From the NCBI GenBank assembly GCA_009735695.1, contig SRSL01000004.1, positions 124,001 to 188,000 on the forward strand: DNA of 64,000 nt, in the 5' to 3' direction. This stretch comes from Christiangramia bathymodioli. GTDB taxonomy: Bacteria > Bacteroidota > Bacteroidia > Flavobacteriales > Flavobacteriaceae. The translations under genes were made by a program, and so were the position numbers. The notes beneath the pieces are model-generated. The model ran no database searches, was not told where the DNA came from, and saw nothing but the letters and a program-made list of their open reading frames with translations. This document shows, piece by piece, positions 25,936-35,250 of this stretch (positions within the stretch are counted from its first letter, which is position 1; each line of letters starts with the position of its first letter).

Positions 25936-27293
25936 TGAATAAACTGGACCACATACAAAATCTGTATTTCATCGGGATAGGTGGGATTGGCATGAGTGCG
26001 CTTGCGCGCTACTTCAATGCGCAGGCTAAGTTTGTGGCTGGTTATGACCGTACTCCTTCTGAATTGACTAAAAAATTGGAAGAAGAGGGCATCGAGCTGA
26101 ATTATACCGATTCTGTTGATGCTATTCCGAAGCGAATTCTGGAAAATCCTGAAAAAAGCCTGGTGGTGTATACCCCTGCGATACCCAAAGATCACCAGCA
26201 ATTCAACTATTTAAAGGCGGAAAGTTTTGAGATCGTGAAACGTGCCCGGCTACTTGGGATGGTCACCGACCATAAATACACGCTTGCTGTGGCGGGAACT
26301 CACGGCAAGACCACAACCACTGCCATTCTGGGTCACCTTCTGAAGGAAACTGGTGCAAAAGTGACCGCTTTCCTCGGAGGGATCAGTGAAGATATTCAGT
26401 CTAACCTGATCATGCAGGGCGATGAGGTAATTGTGGTAGAAGCGGACGAATTTGACCGTTCATTCCTCAATCTTTCCCCAAATCTTGCCGCGATTAATTC
26501 GATGGATGCAGACCATCTGGATATTTATGGAAGTAAGGGGGAACTAGAAAAAACCTTCAGGGACTTTGCTGCAAGAATAGATAAAAAAGGAAAACTTTAT
26601 ATAAAAAACGGATTACCTCTCGATGGTGTCACAATTGGCATAAATGATGAGAGTAATTATTCAGCATACAATATCAGGATCGAGGATGGCACTTATGTGT
26701 TCGACTTAAGGACACCTGCCTCGACCATTGAAGATTTAAGATTTAATCTACCCGGCAAACACAACTTGCTAAATGCTATAACTGCCCTGGCGATGGCTAT
26801 AGATTTCGGCTCCCCAACCGATGGCCTGGCCAGGGCTTTATATTCCTTTAAAGGTGTAAAGCGTAGATTCACCTATAAAATCAAAACCGAGGGACTGGTG
26901 CTGATCGATGATTATGCACATCATCCCCGGGAGATCGATGCGGTGCACCAGGCCGTTCGAGAAATGTATCCCAACAAAAAAGTACTAGCGGTTTTTCAAC
27001 CCCACTTGTTTAGCCGTACCCGTGACTTCGCTGAAGATTTTGCCTCCAGCTTATCAAAATTTGATAAGATCCTTCTGCTGGATATTTATCCTGCCAGAGA
27101 ACTACCCCTAGAAGGCATTTCTTCAGCCTGGTTGCTGGATATGATCTCCAATCCCGAAAAGGCACTTATTTCTAAAGAAGATCTCGTGGAGAAAATGAAA
27201 TCTTCAGAAGCTGAAGTGCTAGTAATGATGGGCGCTGGAGACATAGGAGAGGAAGTAGAAAAAGTCAAAAACGCCCTTTTGAATGAAGCGTAG
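25935..27293 (+). CDS. murC: UDP-MurNAc:L-Ala ligase
   Basis: This 452-residue Mur ligase catalyses the first amino-acid addition. Conserved segments are YFIGIGGIGMSALARYF at about 11-27, VAGTHGKTTTTA at about 117-128, VVEADEFDRSFLNLSP, LIDDYAHHPREI and VFQPHLFSRTRDF. The start is GTG at 25935, overlapping the murG stop by one base. It overlaps ftsQ by 11 nt. Confidence 0.96.
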   Translation: MNKLDHIQNLYFIGIGGIGMSALARYFNAQAKFVAGYDRTPSELTKKLEEEGIELNYTDSVDAIPKRILENPEKSLVVYTPAIPKDHQQFNYLKAESFEIVKRARLLGMVTDHKYTLAVAGTHGKTTTTAILGHLLKETGAKVTAFLGGISEDIQSNLIMQGDEVIVVEADEFDRSFLNLSPNLAAINSMDADHLDIYGSKGELEKTFRDFAARIDKKGKLYIKNGLPLDGVTIGINDESNYSAYNIRIEDGTYVFDLRTPASTIEDLRFNLPGKHNLLNAITALAMAIDFGSPTDGLARALYSFKGVKRRFTYKIKTEGLVLIDDYAHHPREIDAVHQAVREMYPNKKVLAVFQPHLFSRTRDFAEDFASSLSKFDKILLLDIYPARELPLEGISSAWLLDMISNPEKALISKEDLVEKMKSSEAEVLVMMGAGDIGEEVEKVKNALLNEA

Positions 27294-27999
27294 TTTAGGT
27301 TACATAAAGGCTTTCGTTCTTCTGGCAATTGTTGGCCTGCTTTACGGTTTTGCTGAAAAGCGTCATAAAGCACGGGAAATTAGCGAAGTAAGTGTGAGGT
27401 TTACCGAGGGTGAAAACCTCTATGTGACTGAGGAAGTGGTTGATAAGTTGTTAATACAAAAAAACGGCTCCGCCTCAGGTATAGATAAAGAAACTTTAGA
27501 TTTGAATAGGCTCGAAGCCAGGCTAAATGAGCATGATATGATCGAAAACGCAGAGGTTTTTCTCTCACTTGATGGAAAACTGAATGCGAGGGTCAGTCAA
27601 AGGAAGCCTATCGGGAGAGTGGTTGGGAATTCCTCGTACTATTTAGACGCAAACGGAGAGATCATGCCACTTTCGCCATTTTATTCGGCTAGAGTACCCT
27701 TGCTGTTCGGGTTTGATGGGAAGAATATAAGAAAGGCTTATCCGGTAGTTAAGTCTATCATGCAGGATGAATTCTTAACCCGACACGTAACCGGGATAAG
27801 CAGACTAAGGGGGGATACCTATTTGCTGGATCTTAGAGAACAGGATTTTAAGGTCTATTTCGGAGATTCGAGCAATGTGGCTTTGAAATTCAACAATTTC
27901 AAGGCATTCTATAAAAAGGCACAGAAAGACAAAAAATTAGATACCTACAAAAAAGTGAACTTACAATTTGGAGACCAGGTTGTTTGCACGAAAAAATAG
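27283..27999 (+). CDS. ftsQ: Cell division protein FtsQ
   Basis: This 238-residue bitopic protein has one N-terminal membrane segment at about 7-22. A POTRA-like region begins at ISEVSVRFTEGENLYVTEEVVDKLL, and an FtsQ domain contains the segment NAEVFLSLDGKLNARVSQRKPIGRV. It scaffolds the divisome in the periplasm. Sequence conservation is weak, so position between murC and ftsA adds weight to the call. Confidence 0.9.
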   Translation: MKRSLGYIKAFVLLAIVGLLYGFAEKRHKAREISEVSVRFTEGENLYVTEEVVDKLLIQKNGSASGIDKETLDLNRLEARLNEHDMIENAEVFLSLDGKLNARVSQRKPIGRVVGNSSYYLDANGEIMPLSPFYSARVPLLFGFDGKNIRKAYPVVKSIMQDEFLTRHVTGISRLRGDTYLLDLREQDFKVYFGDSSNVALKFNNFKAFYKKAQKDKKLDTYKKVNLQFGDQVVCTKK

Positions 28000-28002
28000 T
28001 TT

Positions 28003-29346
28003 ATGGAGCATAACGATATTGCAGTAGGATTAGATATTGGAACAACTAAGATTGTGGCCATGATAGGTCGCAAGAACGAGTACGGCAAGGTCGAGATCAT
28101 TGGGATTGGAAAATCCAAATCTCTTGGCGTGCACAGGGGTGTGGTGAATAATATCACACAAACCATCCAGTCTATTCAGCAGGCAATACAGGAAGCAGAG
28201 GCCGACAGCGGTCTTAAGATCAGTGAAGTTGTAGTTGGAATTGCAGGGCAGCATATTCGTAGCCTTCAGCATAGTGATTATATAACCCGGCCAAATCCAG
28301 AGGAGGTGATCGACGCCGATGATATTCATAGCCTGTGCAACCAGGTTCATAAGCTGGTAATGCTTCCGGGAGAGGAGATCATTCATGTGCTTCCGCAGGA
28401 ATTTAAAGTGGACGGGCAGGCCGAGATAAAAGAACCGATAGGGATGTATGGAGGCAGGCTGGAGGCCAATTTCCACGTGGTGGTGGGCCAGGTTTCGTCA
28501 ATCAGGAATATCGGACGGTGTGTAAAAAGCGCCGGACTGGAACTTTCAGCTGTAACCCTGGAGCCGTTGGCTTCAGCAAATGCAGTTTTGAGTCAGGAAG
28601 AAAAAGAGGCCGGTGTGGCCCTTATCGATATAGGTGGTGGAACTACCGATCTTGCCATTTTCAAAGATGGGATCATCCGTCATACGGCTGTAATTCCTTT
28701 CGGCGGAAATGTGATCACCGAGGATATTAAGGAAGGTTGTTCGATCATCGAAAAGCAGGCAGAATTGCTGAAGATCAAATTCGGTTCAGCCTGGCCGGGG
28801 GAGAACAAGGATAACGAGATCGTTTCGATTCCTGGTTTACGCGGAAGGGAACCTAAGGAGATCACCCTGAAGAACCTTTCCAAGATTATTCATGCACGAG
28901 TAGTAGAGATCATTGAACAGGTTTACCTGGAGATCAAGAACTACGGTCATGATGAGCAGAAGAAAAAATTAATCGCCGGTCTGGTACTTACAGGAGGTGG
29001 CGCCCAGCTGAAGCATTTAAAACAGCTGGCCGAATATATCACCGGGATGGATACTCGAATAGGTTTTCCTAACGAGCACTTGGCGGGTACGAACGATTCA
29101 GAAACCACCAGCCCTGTATATGCCACGGCAGTGGGATTGGTGATGAACAGCCTGGAAAAAGGCAAATCCAGGTTCCAGGAAGAAGCGGTGCTTTCAGAAT
29201 CGAATTCAGAAGAAAGTACTGAAGAACATTCAGAAGAGCACATGGACCAGGAGGAGGAAGAAACCACCTCGAAAAGAGTCGCCCGCAAGAGTATTTTTGA
29301 TAAGTGGGCCGAGAAATTCAAAGATTTTTTAGATAACGCAGAGTAA
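28003..29346 (+). CDS. ftsA: Cell division protein FtsA
   Basis: This 447-residue actin-like ATPase anchors FtsZ to the membrane. It opens with GLDIGTTKIVAMIG. The phosphate-2 motif is ALIDIGGGTTDLAIF, and the adenosine motif is GLVLTGGGAQLKHLKQLAEYI. A Glu-rich linker (about 395-420) leads to a C-terminal amphipathic helix (SIFDKWAEKFKDFLDN), the usual membrane-targeting sequence. It is 28 bp before ftsZ. Confidence 0.96.
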   Translation: MEHNDIAVGLDIGTTKIVAMIGRKNEYGKVEIIGIGKSKSLGVHRGVVNNITQTIQSIQQAIQEAEADSGLKISEVVVGIAGQHIRSLQHSDYITRPNPEEVIDADDIHSLCNQVHKLVMLPGEEIIHVLPQEFKVDGQAEIKEPIGMYGGRLEANFHVVVGQVSSIRNIGRCVKSAGLELSAVTLEPLASANAVLSQEEKEAGVALIDIGGGTTDLAIFKDGIIRHTAVIPFGGNVITEDIKEGCSIIEKQAELLKIKFGSAWPGENKDNEIVSIPGLRGREPKEITLKNLSKIIHARVVEIIEQVYLEIKNYGHDEQKKKLIAGLVLTGGGAQLKHLKQLAEYITGMDTRIGFPNEHLAGTNDSETTSPVYATAVGLVMNSLEKGKSRFQEEAVLSESNSEESTEEHSEEHMDQEEEETTSKRVARKSIFDKWAEKFKDFLDNAE

Positions 29347-29374
29347 TTACAATACAACCAGTAAAACAGAGTAT

Positions 29375-31357
29375 ATGAGCAGTACAGAATTTGGAGACAT
29401 CTCTTTCGATTTACCGAAGAATCAATCGAACGTCATCAAAGTGATTGGAGTTGGCGGAGGAGGAAGCAATGCCATTAACCACATGTTCCAGTTAGGGATC
29501 AAGGGAGTAGATTTCGTCGTGTGTAATACCGATTCTCAGGCCCTTGAGAACAGTCCGGTTCCAAATAAGATCCAGTTAGGGGTGACCCTTACCGAAGGTC
29601 TTGGAGCAGGAGCTAACCCGGAAATTGGTGAAAAGGCCGCTGTGGAAAGTTTTGAGGAGATCAAGCAGATGCTGGATTCCAATACCAAGATGGTATTCAT
29701 CACCGCTGGAATGGGTGGCGGAACAGGAACCGGAGCCGCACCGATCATTGCCAAACAGGCCAAGGAACTCGATATCCTTACCGTGGGTATCGTTACCATT
29801 CCTTTTATGTTCGAAGGTAGAAACCGTAACGAACAGGCCCAGCTTGGGGTAGAAAGGCTTCGAAAACATGTAGACTCGCTCATCGTTATCAATAATAATA
29901 AACTAAGAGAAGTATACGGAAACCTTGGCTTCAAGGCCGGATTCTCCAAAGCTGATGAAGTGCTGGCCACTGCTTCCAGGGGAATTGCCGAAGTAATTAC
30001 GCATCACTATACCCAGAACATTGACTTGCGCGATGCGAAGACCGTTTTAAGCAATTCGGGAACCGCGATCATGGGATCTGCACAGGCCTCAGGAGCCAAC
30101 CGTGCAACCGATGCGATCATGAAAGCTCTGGACTCTCCGTTATTGAACGACAATAAGATCACTGGTGCCAAGAACGTATTACTGCTCATCGTTTCTGGTA
30201 ATGAAGAGATCACTATTGATGAAATTGGAGAGATCAACGATCATATTCAGGCTGAAGCCGGTCACAGTGCCAACATCATAATGGGTGTGGGTGAAGATGA
30301 GGCTTTAGAAGATGCTATTGCTGTAACCATTATCGCTACTGGTTTCGATGTGGAACAGCAGAACGAGATCACGAATACCGAAACTAAAAAGATCATTCAT
30401 ACCCTGGAAGACGAGCAAAAGGCAGAGCATGACCTGTCTCCAAAATCGGCTCCAATCTCCAAGACTCTAGATACTCCCATAAGCAACAATCAGTCTAAAA
30501 ATGAACTGCAATTTGAGGAGCCTCAAAAAGAGGAGAAGATCGTTCATACTCTGGATGAGACCGAAGAGGAGATCCAGGAGGTGAGAAAAGAGGCAAAAAG
30601 GGAGGTGGATCCTTTACATACACCTGAATATGCCAGAGACCTGAATGTAAGCTTTGAAGAAGTGAATCCTGATGATTTCATCATCAACGATACCAGCGAA
30701 CAGGCGAGGAACATGGAGGTGAATGAGCCTGAAGAGGTACGCGTGGAGAAAGAAGAACAGTTCATGTTTACTTTTGATATGCCTGCTAACAATAATACCG
30801 AAGAACAAAAGCCGAAGAAAGAGGAGGAAGTAAAGAGATTCCAGTTAGAAGATGAGGAGAAGAAGGCTAAGGATATCAAGGTGAACGAGCCTGTCGAGAT
30901 TATTCCGGTAACCGAAAGTTCTACCCAGGGCATCAAGCGTTACAGTCTTGATGATTATATGGAAATGGAACAGAAACTGGAACAATCCAAGGCTCCAAAG
31001 AAAGAAGAGCCTAAGGATGAGACCATTGAATTCAAGCAAAAAACAGTAGAACCTAAGCCTGAATCCAACCCATCTGAAAACGATAACCCTTTTGATAATC
31101 CTATTTCTTCAGAAGTGGTTCGTAAAAGAACTGCAGAGCGAAAAGCGAAAATGAAGGAATTCAATTATAAGTTCAGAAGCAGTTCTGCTCAAATCGATGA
31201 GATCGAAAAGCAGCCAGCCTATAAAAGGGCAGGAATCGAGCTTGATAACTCAAGGCCGGGAGAAAGCAAGCTGTCCCGTACCAGTATCGAGCAGGATGAG
31301 AACAACGAACTGCACTTCAGAACCAACAATTCTTTTCTACATGATAATGTAGATTAA
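29375..31357 (+). CDS. ftsZ: Cell division GTPase FtsZ with very long linker
   Basis: This tubulin homologue polymerises into the Z-ring. The GTPase core covers about residues 18-330, with VIGVGGGGSNAINHM at 23-37, the tubulin signature GGGTGTG at 114-120, and the T7-loop region NIDLRDAKTVLSNSG. At 660 residues it is far longer than E. coli FtsZ (383). The extra is a Glu/Lys/Pro-rich unstructured linker from about 330 to 580, ending in a conserved-looking region (RKAKMKEFNYKFR, QPAYKRAGIEL). It is the last gene of the operon. Confidence 0.96.
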   Translation: MSSTEFGDISFDLPKNQSNVIKVIGVGGGGSNAINHMFQLGIKGVDFVVCNTDSQALENSPVPNKIQLGVTLTEGLGAGANPEIGEKAAVESFEEIKQMLDSNTKMVFITAGMGGGTGTGAAPIIAKQAKELDILTVGIVTIPFMFEGRNRNEQAQLGVERLRKHVDSLIVINNNKLREVYGNLGFKAGFSKADEVLATASRGIAEVITHHYTQNIDLRDAKTVLSNSGTAIMGSAQASGANRATDAIMKALDSPLLNDNKITGAKNVLLLIVSGNEEITIDEIGEINDHIQAEAGHSANIIMGVGEDEALEDAIAVTIIATGFDVEQQNEITNTETKKIIHTLEDEQKAEHDLSPKSAPISKTLDTPISNNQSKNELQFEEPQKEEKIVHTLDETEEEIQEVRKEAKREVDPLHTPEYARDLNVSFEEVNPDDFIINDTSEQARNMEVNEPEEVRVEKEEQFMFTFDMPANNNTEEQKPKKEEEVKRFQLEDEEKKAKDIKVNEPVEIIPVTESSTQGIKRYSLDDYMEMEQKLEQSKAPKKEEPKDETIEFKQKTVEPKPESNPSENDNPFDNPISSEVVRKRTAERKAKMKEFNYKFRSSSAQIDEIEKQPAYKRAGIELDNSRPGESKLSRTSIEQDENNELHFRTNNSFLHDNVD

Positions 31358-31373
31358 TTCAACCTAGCCAAGT

Positions 31374-31401
31374 AAAAAGGGACGCTCTTGCGTCCCTTTT
31401 T
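31374..31401 (+). terminator. Intrinsic terminator of the dcw operon
   Basis: AAAAAGGGACGC (31374-31385) pairs perfectly with GCGTCCCTTTTT across TCTT, followed by more T. The A-run on the left makes it usable by the convergent small gene too. Confidence 0.9.
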
Positions 31402-31413
31402 TTATTTCCGTTT

Positions 31414-31620
31414 TTAAGGATTCGTTCGCTGAGCCTGGACTTCATCGGTGTCCTTGCGATACTTCAGCATGGATATTCCTGAGATAAAGAAGATGAATCC
31501 AAGAATGCTAACCGCCCATGGACTAAGCATCAGGGCCACGCTTCCAAAAATTCCAAGTACTCCCATCACCAGTGCGATCGCGCCACCAATGGTCATAACA
31601 AGTGCTAAGATTTTAATCAT
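31414..31620 (-). CDS. Small two-helix membrane protein
   Basis: This 68-residue protein has two hydrophobic segments (about 3-32 and 37-54) and a charged tail ending DEVQAQRTNP. I do not recognise a family. ATG at 31620 is the natural start; a GTG lies one codon upstream. It is convergent with ftsZ and shares its terminator. Small Gly-rich membrane proteins of this kind are widespread and mostly uncharacterised. Confidence 0.6.
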   Translation of the reverse strand: MIKILALVMTIGGAIALVMGVLGIFGSVALMLSPWAVSILGFIFFISGISMLKYRKDTDEVQAQRTNP

Positions 31621-31666
31621 CACAATAAGTATTGGTTATGATCTAAAATTAGCTAAAGAATGAATC

Positions 31667-31749
31667 TGCCGATTTTAATTAACAAACTTTACCAGTATTT
31701 TCTGAATTCCTTTATAAGTCCAAAACACTCCCAAGGTGCCGATTTTAAT
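31667..31749. repeat. 13-bp direct repeat, copies 70 bp apart
   Basis: TGCCGATTTTAAT occurs at 31667-31679 and again at 31737-31749, exactly 70 bp start to start, inside the 288-bp non-coding stretch upstream of the small membrane protein. No gene is visible between them. Confidence 0.5.
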
Positions 31750-31840
31750 AGCTTTGACCACTATTAACCCAACTACTGCAAAAAAGCCTTGCAAAACTTA
31801 ATTTTTAAAATATTTTTAGAATTCAAGGAGAATAGAGCAT

Positions 31841-31886
31841 AAAAAAACCGCCGGAATTCATCCAAGTTTTGAATCAATTCCGGCGG
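31841..31886 (-). terminator. Intrinsic terminator of the lipoprotein gene
   Basis: CCGCCGGAATT (31848-31858) pairs with AATTCCGGCGG (31876-31886) across a 17-nt loop. On the minus strand it is followed by seven T. Confidence 0.88.
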
Positions 31887-31908
31887 TATTGGCTTGCTGT
31901 GCGGGTTT

Positions 31909-32466
31909 TTAATTCCAGTAGATCATAAAGTATTTGATCTTGGCATCATCAGGTATTTGAGAGGCCATAATTTTGCTATCGGTGTCATATCTAAGGCTGG
32001 TAGGGAGCTGATTCTTGTCGATAGTTACGTATGCATTGATCTCGTCAAGGAAGATAACAGCCGAGTTAATGGTGTTCTCTATCCTTGAGATGGTGTAATT
32101 TTCAACGATATCTTTAAAAGTACTCTGGACGCTAAGCCCACTTTTAGTTTCGAATCTTGGGTCAAGAATCCTGATGTAACCAATGGTGCTGGTAGAATCG
32201 AATTCCTGTAAGGGTTCCAGGCTTAAAAGTGCATTTCCATCGCGGTCAAAGATCTTGATCTCATCGGTAGACCGTAATTGTTCGGGTCCGCTGGTTTGTC
32301 TTACGATGCTGTCCTGCTTGAAAATGGAATCCAGCTGGTTGATCCTTACATTTTTATTCAAAGGGCCTACCTGGCTGGATGAAATTAAAAAAGGATTTTC
32401 TTCATCACTGGTACAGGCGGCAAGACTTGCCAACAGCCCAAGGGTGAATAAGGTTCTTTTGTACAT
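31909..32466 (-). CDS. Hypothetical lipoprotein
   Basis: This 185-residue protein has a signal with lipobox SLAAC18, and the mature part starts with acidic residues (TSDEE). There are no recognised catalytic motifs. The sequence has regular strands (TIGYIRILDPRF, SAVIFLDEINAYVTID) consistent with a beta-rich fold. It is 18 bp downstream of the HerA-like ATPase gene on the same strand and ends at a strong terminator. Confidence 0.78.
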   Translation of the reverse strand: MYKRTLFTLGLLASLAACTSDEENPFLISSSQVGPLNKNVRINQLDSIFKQDSIVRQTSGPEQLRSTDEIKIFDRDGNALLSLEPLQEFDSTSTIGYIRILDPRFETKSGLSVQSTFKDIVENYTISRIENTINSAVIFLDEINAYVTIDKNQLPTSLRYDTDSKIMASQIPDDAKIKYFMIYWN

Positions 32467-32484
32467 GTTAAAATTAGGGTGTTT

Positions 32485-34005
32485 TTATTTTAAAACTTTA
32501 TTTAAAATTCCCAGCACTCCTCTAATAAAGGTTGCGCTGGTCAATACTTTTATTACAGCTCCTTCGGTGGTTGAAGTTTTTCTACGGGAACTGGTTTTCA
32601 TCACTTCTTTTCGTTCTTGTTCAGCTTTTTGCTTCGCCTCTTTTTCTTCGGCTATTTCAATCTTCCGGTTCAGGATCTCATAGGCGCTTTCCCTGTCTGG
32701 CTGGTCGTTATATTTATTTGCAAGGTTGGAGTTTCGAATGAGTTCGTCCAGCTCAGCCGGCGTTAAAATATCCATTCGGCTCACCGGTGCTCTTAACATG
32801 GTCGCGACAAGCGGAGCTGGTCGTCCTTTCTCATCCAGTGCCGATACGAGAGCTTCACCGATACCTAACGCTGTGAGCATATTTTTGGTATCGTAAAATT
32901 CTGAAATGGGATAATTTTCCGCCGCCAGTTTAATAGCCTTTCGGTCTTTTGCCGTGAAGGCTCTTAAGGCATGCTGAACTTTTAGGCCTAATTGACCCAG
33001 TACTTCCTCCGGAATATCAGCCGGGTTTTGGGTCACAAAAAAGATCCCGACCCCTTTTGAACGAATTAATTTCACGATGCTTTCTATCTGGTCCAGAAGA
33101 GCATCTGAAGCTTCCTCGAAAATCAGGTGGGCTTCATCTATAAATAGAACCAGTTCCGGCTTTTCGAGATCCCCTCGTTCCGGAAATGTACTGTAGATCT
33201 CTGCGAGCAGGCTCAGCATAAAAGTTGAGAACAGTTTTGGCCGGTCCTGGATGTCGGTAAGCCTTAGTATATTGATAAAGGCTTTTCCTTCAGCATTTTT
33301 TCGAAGCAGATCCTGTACCTCGAAAGATCGCTCACCAAAAAAAAGATCGGCACCCTGCTGTTCCAGAGCCACGATCTTTCGCAGGATCGCGCCAGTAGAA
33401 GCAGAAGAGATACGGCCATATTCCTTTTCAAAATCTTCCTTGCCTTCTTCAGTTGAATACTGAAGGATCTTTTTAAGGTCTTTCAGGTCCAGTAAGGGTA
33501 GTTTCTTATCGTCACAATATTTGAAGATAATGGCCATTATTCCTGTCTGGGTGTCTGAAAGATCCAGAATTCTGGATAACAGTACAGGGCCGAATTCACT
33601 AACCGTAGCTCTAAGCCTTACTCCGGGTTGTTCAGAAAGGCTAAGCATCTCCACCGGTGAAGCTTTTGGCTCAAAAGGAAATTGAAGGCTTTGATGGCGT
33701 TTATTTATAAAATCGGCTCCTTCCGAAGCTTTTGCCACCCCACTCAGGTCGCCTTTAATATCCATCAATAGTACAGGAACCCCATGATCTGAAAGATTTT
33801 CGGCGATGATCTGCAGGGTTTTGGATTTTCCAGTACCCGTAGCGCCAGCTATCAGGCCATGCCTGTTTAGGGTTTTAAGGGGTAATTTCACCCTTGCTTC
33901 GGGTATTACGTCACCGTTGATCATCCCGGCACCGAGGTAGATACTTTCGCCCCTGGTGGTATAGCCTTCCTGAATGACCCTTGTGAATTTTTCCGTGTTT
34001 TCCAT
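32485..34005 (-). CDS. HerA/YjgR-type ATPase (DUF853)
   Basis: This 506-residue P-loop ATPase has Walker A GATGTGKSKT at about 54-63 and Walker B LVLFIDEAHLIFEEA. A sensor-like segment (GIFFVTQNPADIPEEVLGQLG) and the arginine-rich VQHALRAFTAKDRKA are also present. These mark the DUF853 family, distant relatives of the HerA DNA translocase. A Lys/Glu-rich tail of about 70 residues precedes a hydrophobic C-terminus. No NurA nuclease or defence gene is adjacent, so a HerA-NurA or defence role is not supported. ATG at 34005 is chosen over the TTG before it. Confidence 0.88.
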   Translation of the reverse strand: MENTEKFTRVIQEGYTTRGESIYLGAGMINGDVIPEARVKLPLKTLNRHGLIAGATGTGKSKTLQIIAENLSDHGVPVLLMDIKGDLSGVAKASEGADFINKRHQSLQFPFEPKASPVEMLSLSEQPGVRLRATVSEFGPVLLSRILDLSDTQTGIMAIIFKYCDDKKLPLLDLKDLKKILQYSTEEGKEDFEKEYGRISSASTGAILRKIVALEQQGADLFFGERSFEVQDLLRKNAEGKAFINILRLTDIQDRPKLFSTFMLSLLAEIYSTFPERGDLEKPELVLFIDEAHLIFEEASDALLDQIESIVKLIRSKGVGIFFVTQNPADIPEEVLGQLGLKVQHALRAFTAKDRKAIKLAAENYPISEFYDTKNMLTALGIGEALVSALDEKGRPAPLVATMLRAPVSRMDILTPAELDELIRNSNLANKYNDQPDRESAYEILNRKIEIAEEKEAKQKAEQERKEVMKTSSRRKTSTTEGAVIKVLTSATFIRGVLGILNKVLK

Positions 34006-34090
34006 CAAAAGCTAATTTATTATAAAATTGCTAAAAAGCCGGAAGATTGAAAATTTTGTGGTTCAAAATATGTTAATCCCTCAAATTGAA

Positions 34091-34098
34091 TATATTTG
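34091..34098 (+). promoter_or_regulatory. -7 box of the beta-lactamase-like gene
   Basis: TATATTTG (TAnnTTTG) lies 17 bp upstream of the ATG at 34116. Confidence 0.55.
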
Positions 34099-34115
34099 AT
34101 TAAGCCTGTACCATT

Positions 34116-35249
34116 ATGAAAAAAATAAACTTTCTATTACTACTTATTTTAAGCTTTTCAGTAACTGCCCAGAATAAGCTGGTGGAGATGATTTCAAAAT
34201 CTCAGGATACTGTCGTGGAAGAAGTGCTAAGCAATCCTTCTAAATATGAATTGCAGATCCTGTATACTTCAGTTACAAGAAATGAATCGGGTAAGCCCGA
34301 ATTTCAGGAAATGACATTTAGGGTTGCCGATAGTTCCTATTTCTATCCGGCCAGCACTGTCAAATTACCAGTAGCGATCCTTGCCCTGGAAAAACTTAAG
34401 GAAATGAATTCAGAATTAGATCGAAATACGTCATATTCGATCGAAGGCGATAGCCTAAAGCATAGCATAGCCGATGATATTCGCCAGGTTTTTGCGGTAA
34501 GTGATAATGAAGCCTATAACCGGCTTTTTGAATTCCTGGGCCAGGACTATATCAATGCCAAATTAGAGGAAAAGGGACTCAAGCCGGTGAGGATCTCCCA
34601 TCGATTTGCCGGTGACCGCTCTCGCGATCTGATTACTCAAAAAATGAGCTTTGAACTGAAAAACGGGAAGTATGAAATGCCTGTTACCGTAAATAGGGAA
34701 GCCAGGCCATTGGAAATGGGTTTCATTACAAAAGGAGTAGGATATATGGCAAACGATAGTCTGCATCAGGGTGCATTTGATTTTTCTCTCAAAAATTATT
34801 TCCCGTTAAGAACTCAGCATGAATTGATGAAACGCCTGTTCTTTCCTGAAGTTTACCAGGAATCAGAACGTTTTGATCTCAATAAGGATGATTTGGCTTA
34901 TCTGAAGGAAAAGATGGCTGCCTATCCATATAAAGAAGGCTATGATCGCGCTGAATATTACGATAGCTTTGGAAAGTTTTTTATGTTCGGTGATTCCGAG
35001 GATCCCATAAATTCAAAGGTGAAGATCTATAATAAGGTAGGTTACGCCTATGGTACCCTTACCGATAACGCCTATATCCATGATGAAGAGAACAAGGTGG
35101 AATTCATTTTAACAGCGACTTTGCTGGTGAATGAAAACGAAATTTTTAACGATGGCGTTTACGAATATGACCAAAAAGGAATCCCATTTATTGCTGAAAT
35201 GGGACGCCAGATCTATGAGTATGAATTGAAAAAGAAAGCCAAGGAATAA
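34116..35249 (+). CDS. Class A beta-lactamase-like serine hydrolase
   Basis: This 377-residue exported protein (signal 1-18, ending VTAQ) has active-site motifs S80-T-V-K83 and S129-D-N131. The third motif is K307-V-G309 in place of KTG. The S-to-K spacing is 227 residues against 164 in TEM, so there is a large insertion between the second and third motifs. I cannot find the E166-x-x-L-N of true class A lactamases. It is therefore more likely a periplasmic peptidase or esterase than an antibiotic-resistance enzyme. It lies next to two peptidoglycan peptidase genes and ends 1 bp from the convergent S66 gene. Confidence 0.8.
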   Translation: MKKINFLLLLILSFSVTAQNKLVEMISKSQDTVVEEVLSNPSKYELQILYTSVTRNESGKPEFQEMTFRVADSSYFYPASTVKLPVAILALEKLKEMNSELDRNTSYSIEGDSLKHSIADDIRQVFAVSDNEAYNRLFEFLGQDYINAKLEEKGLKPVRISHRFAGDRSRDLITQKMSFELKNGKYEMPVTVNREARPLEMGFITKGVGYMANDSLHQGAFDFSLKNYFPLRTQHELMKRLFFPEVYQESERFDLNKDDLAYLKEKMAAYPYKEGYDRAEYYDSFGKFFMFGDSEDPINSKVKIYNKVGYAYGTLTDNAYIHDEENKVEFILTATLLVNENEIFNDGVYEYDQKGIPFIAEMGRQIYEYELKKKAKE

Positions 35250-35250
35250 T

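Noticed and set aside
32485-34005. HerA-like ATPase as part of a defence or DNA-end-processing system
   Set aside because: No NurA, SIR2, nuclease or other partner gene is adjacent. The protein fits the widespread DUF853/YjgR family, and the neighbours are a lipoprotein and peptidase genes.
34116-35249. An antibiotic-resistance beta-lactamase
   Set aside because: The KTG motif is altered to KVG, the class A glutamate is not found and the spacing between motifs is wrong, so a resistance call is not supported.
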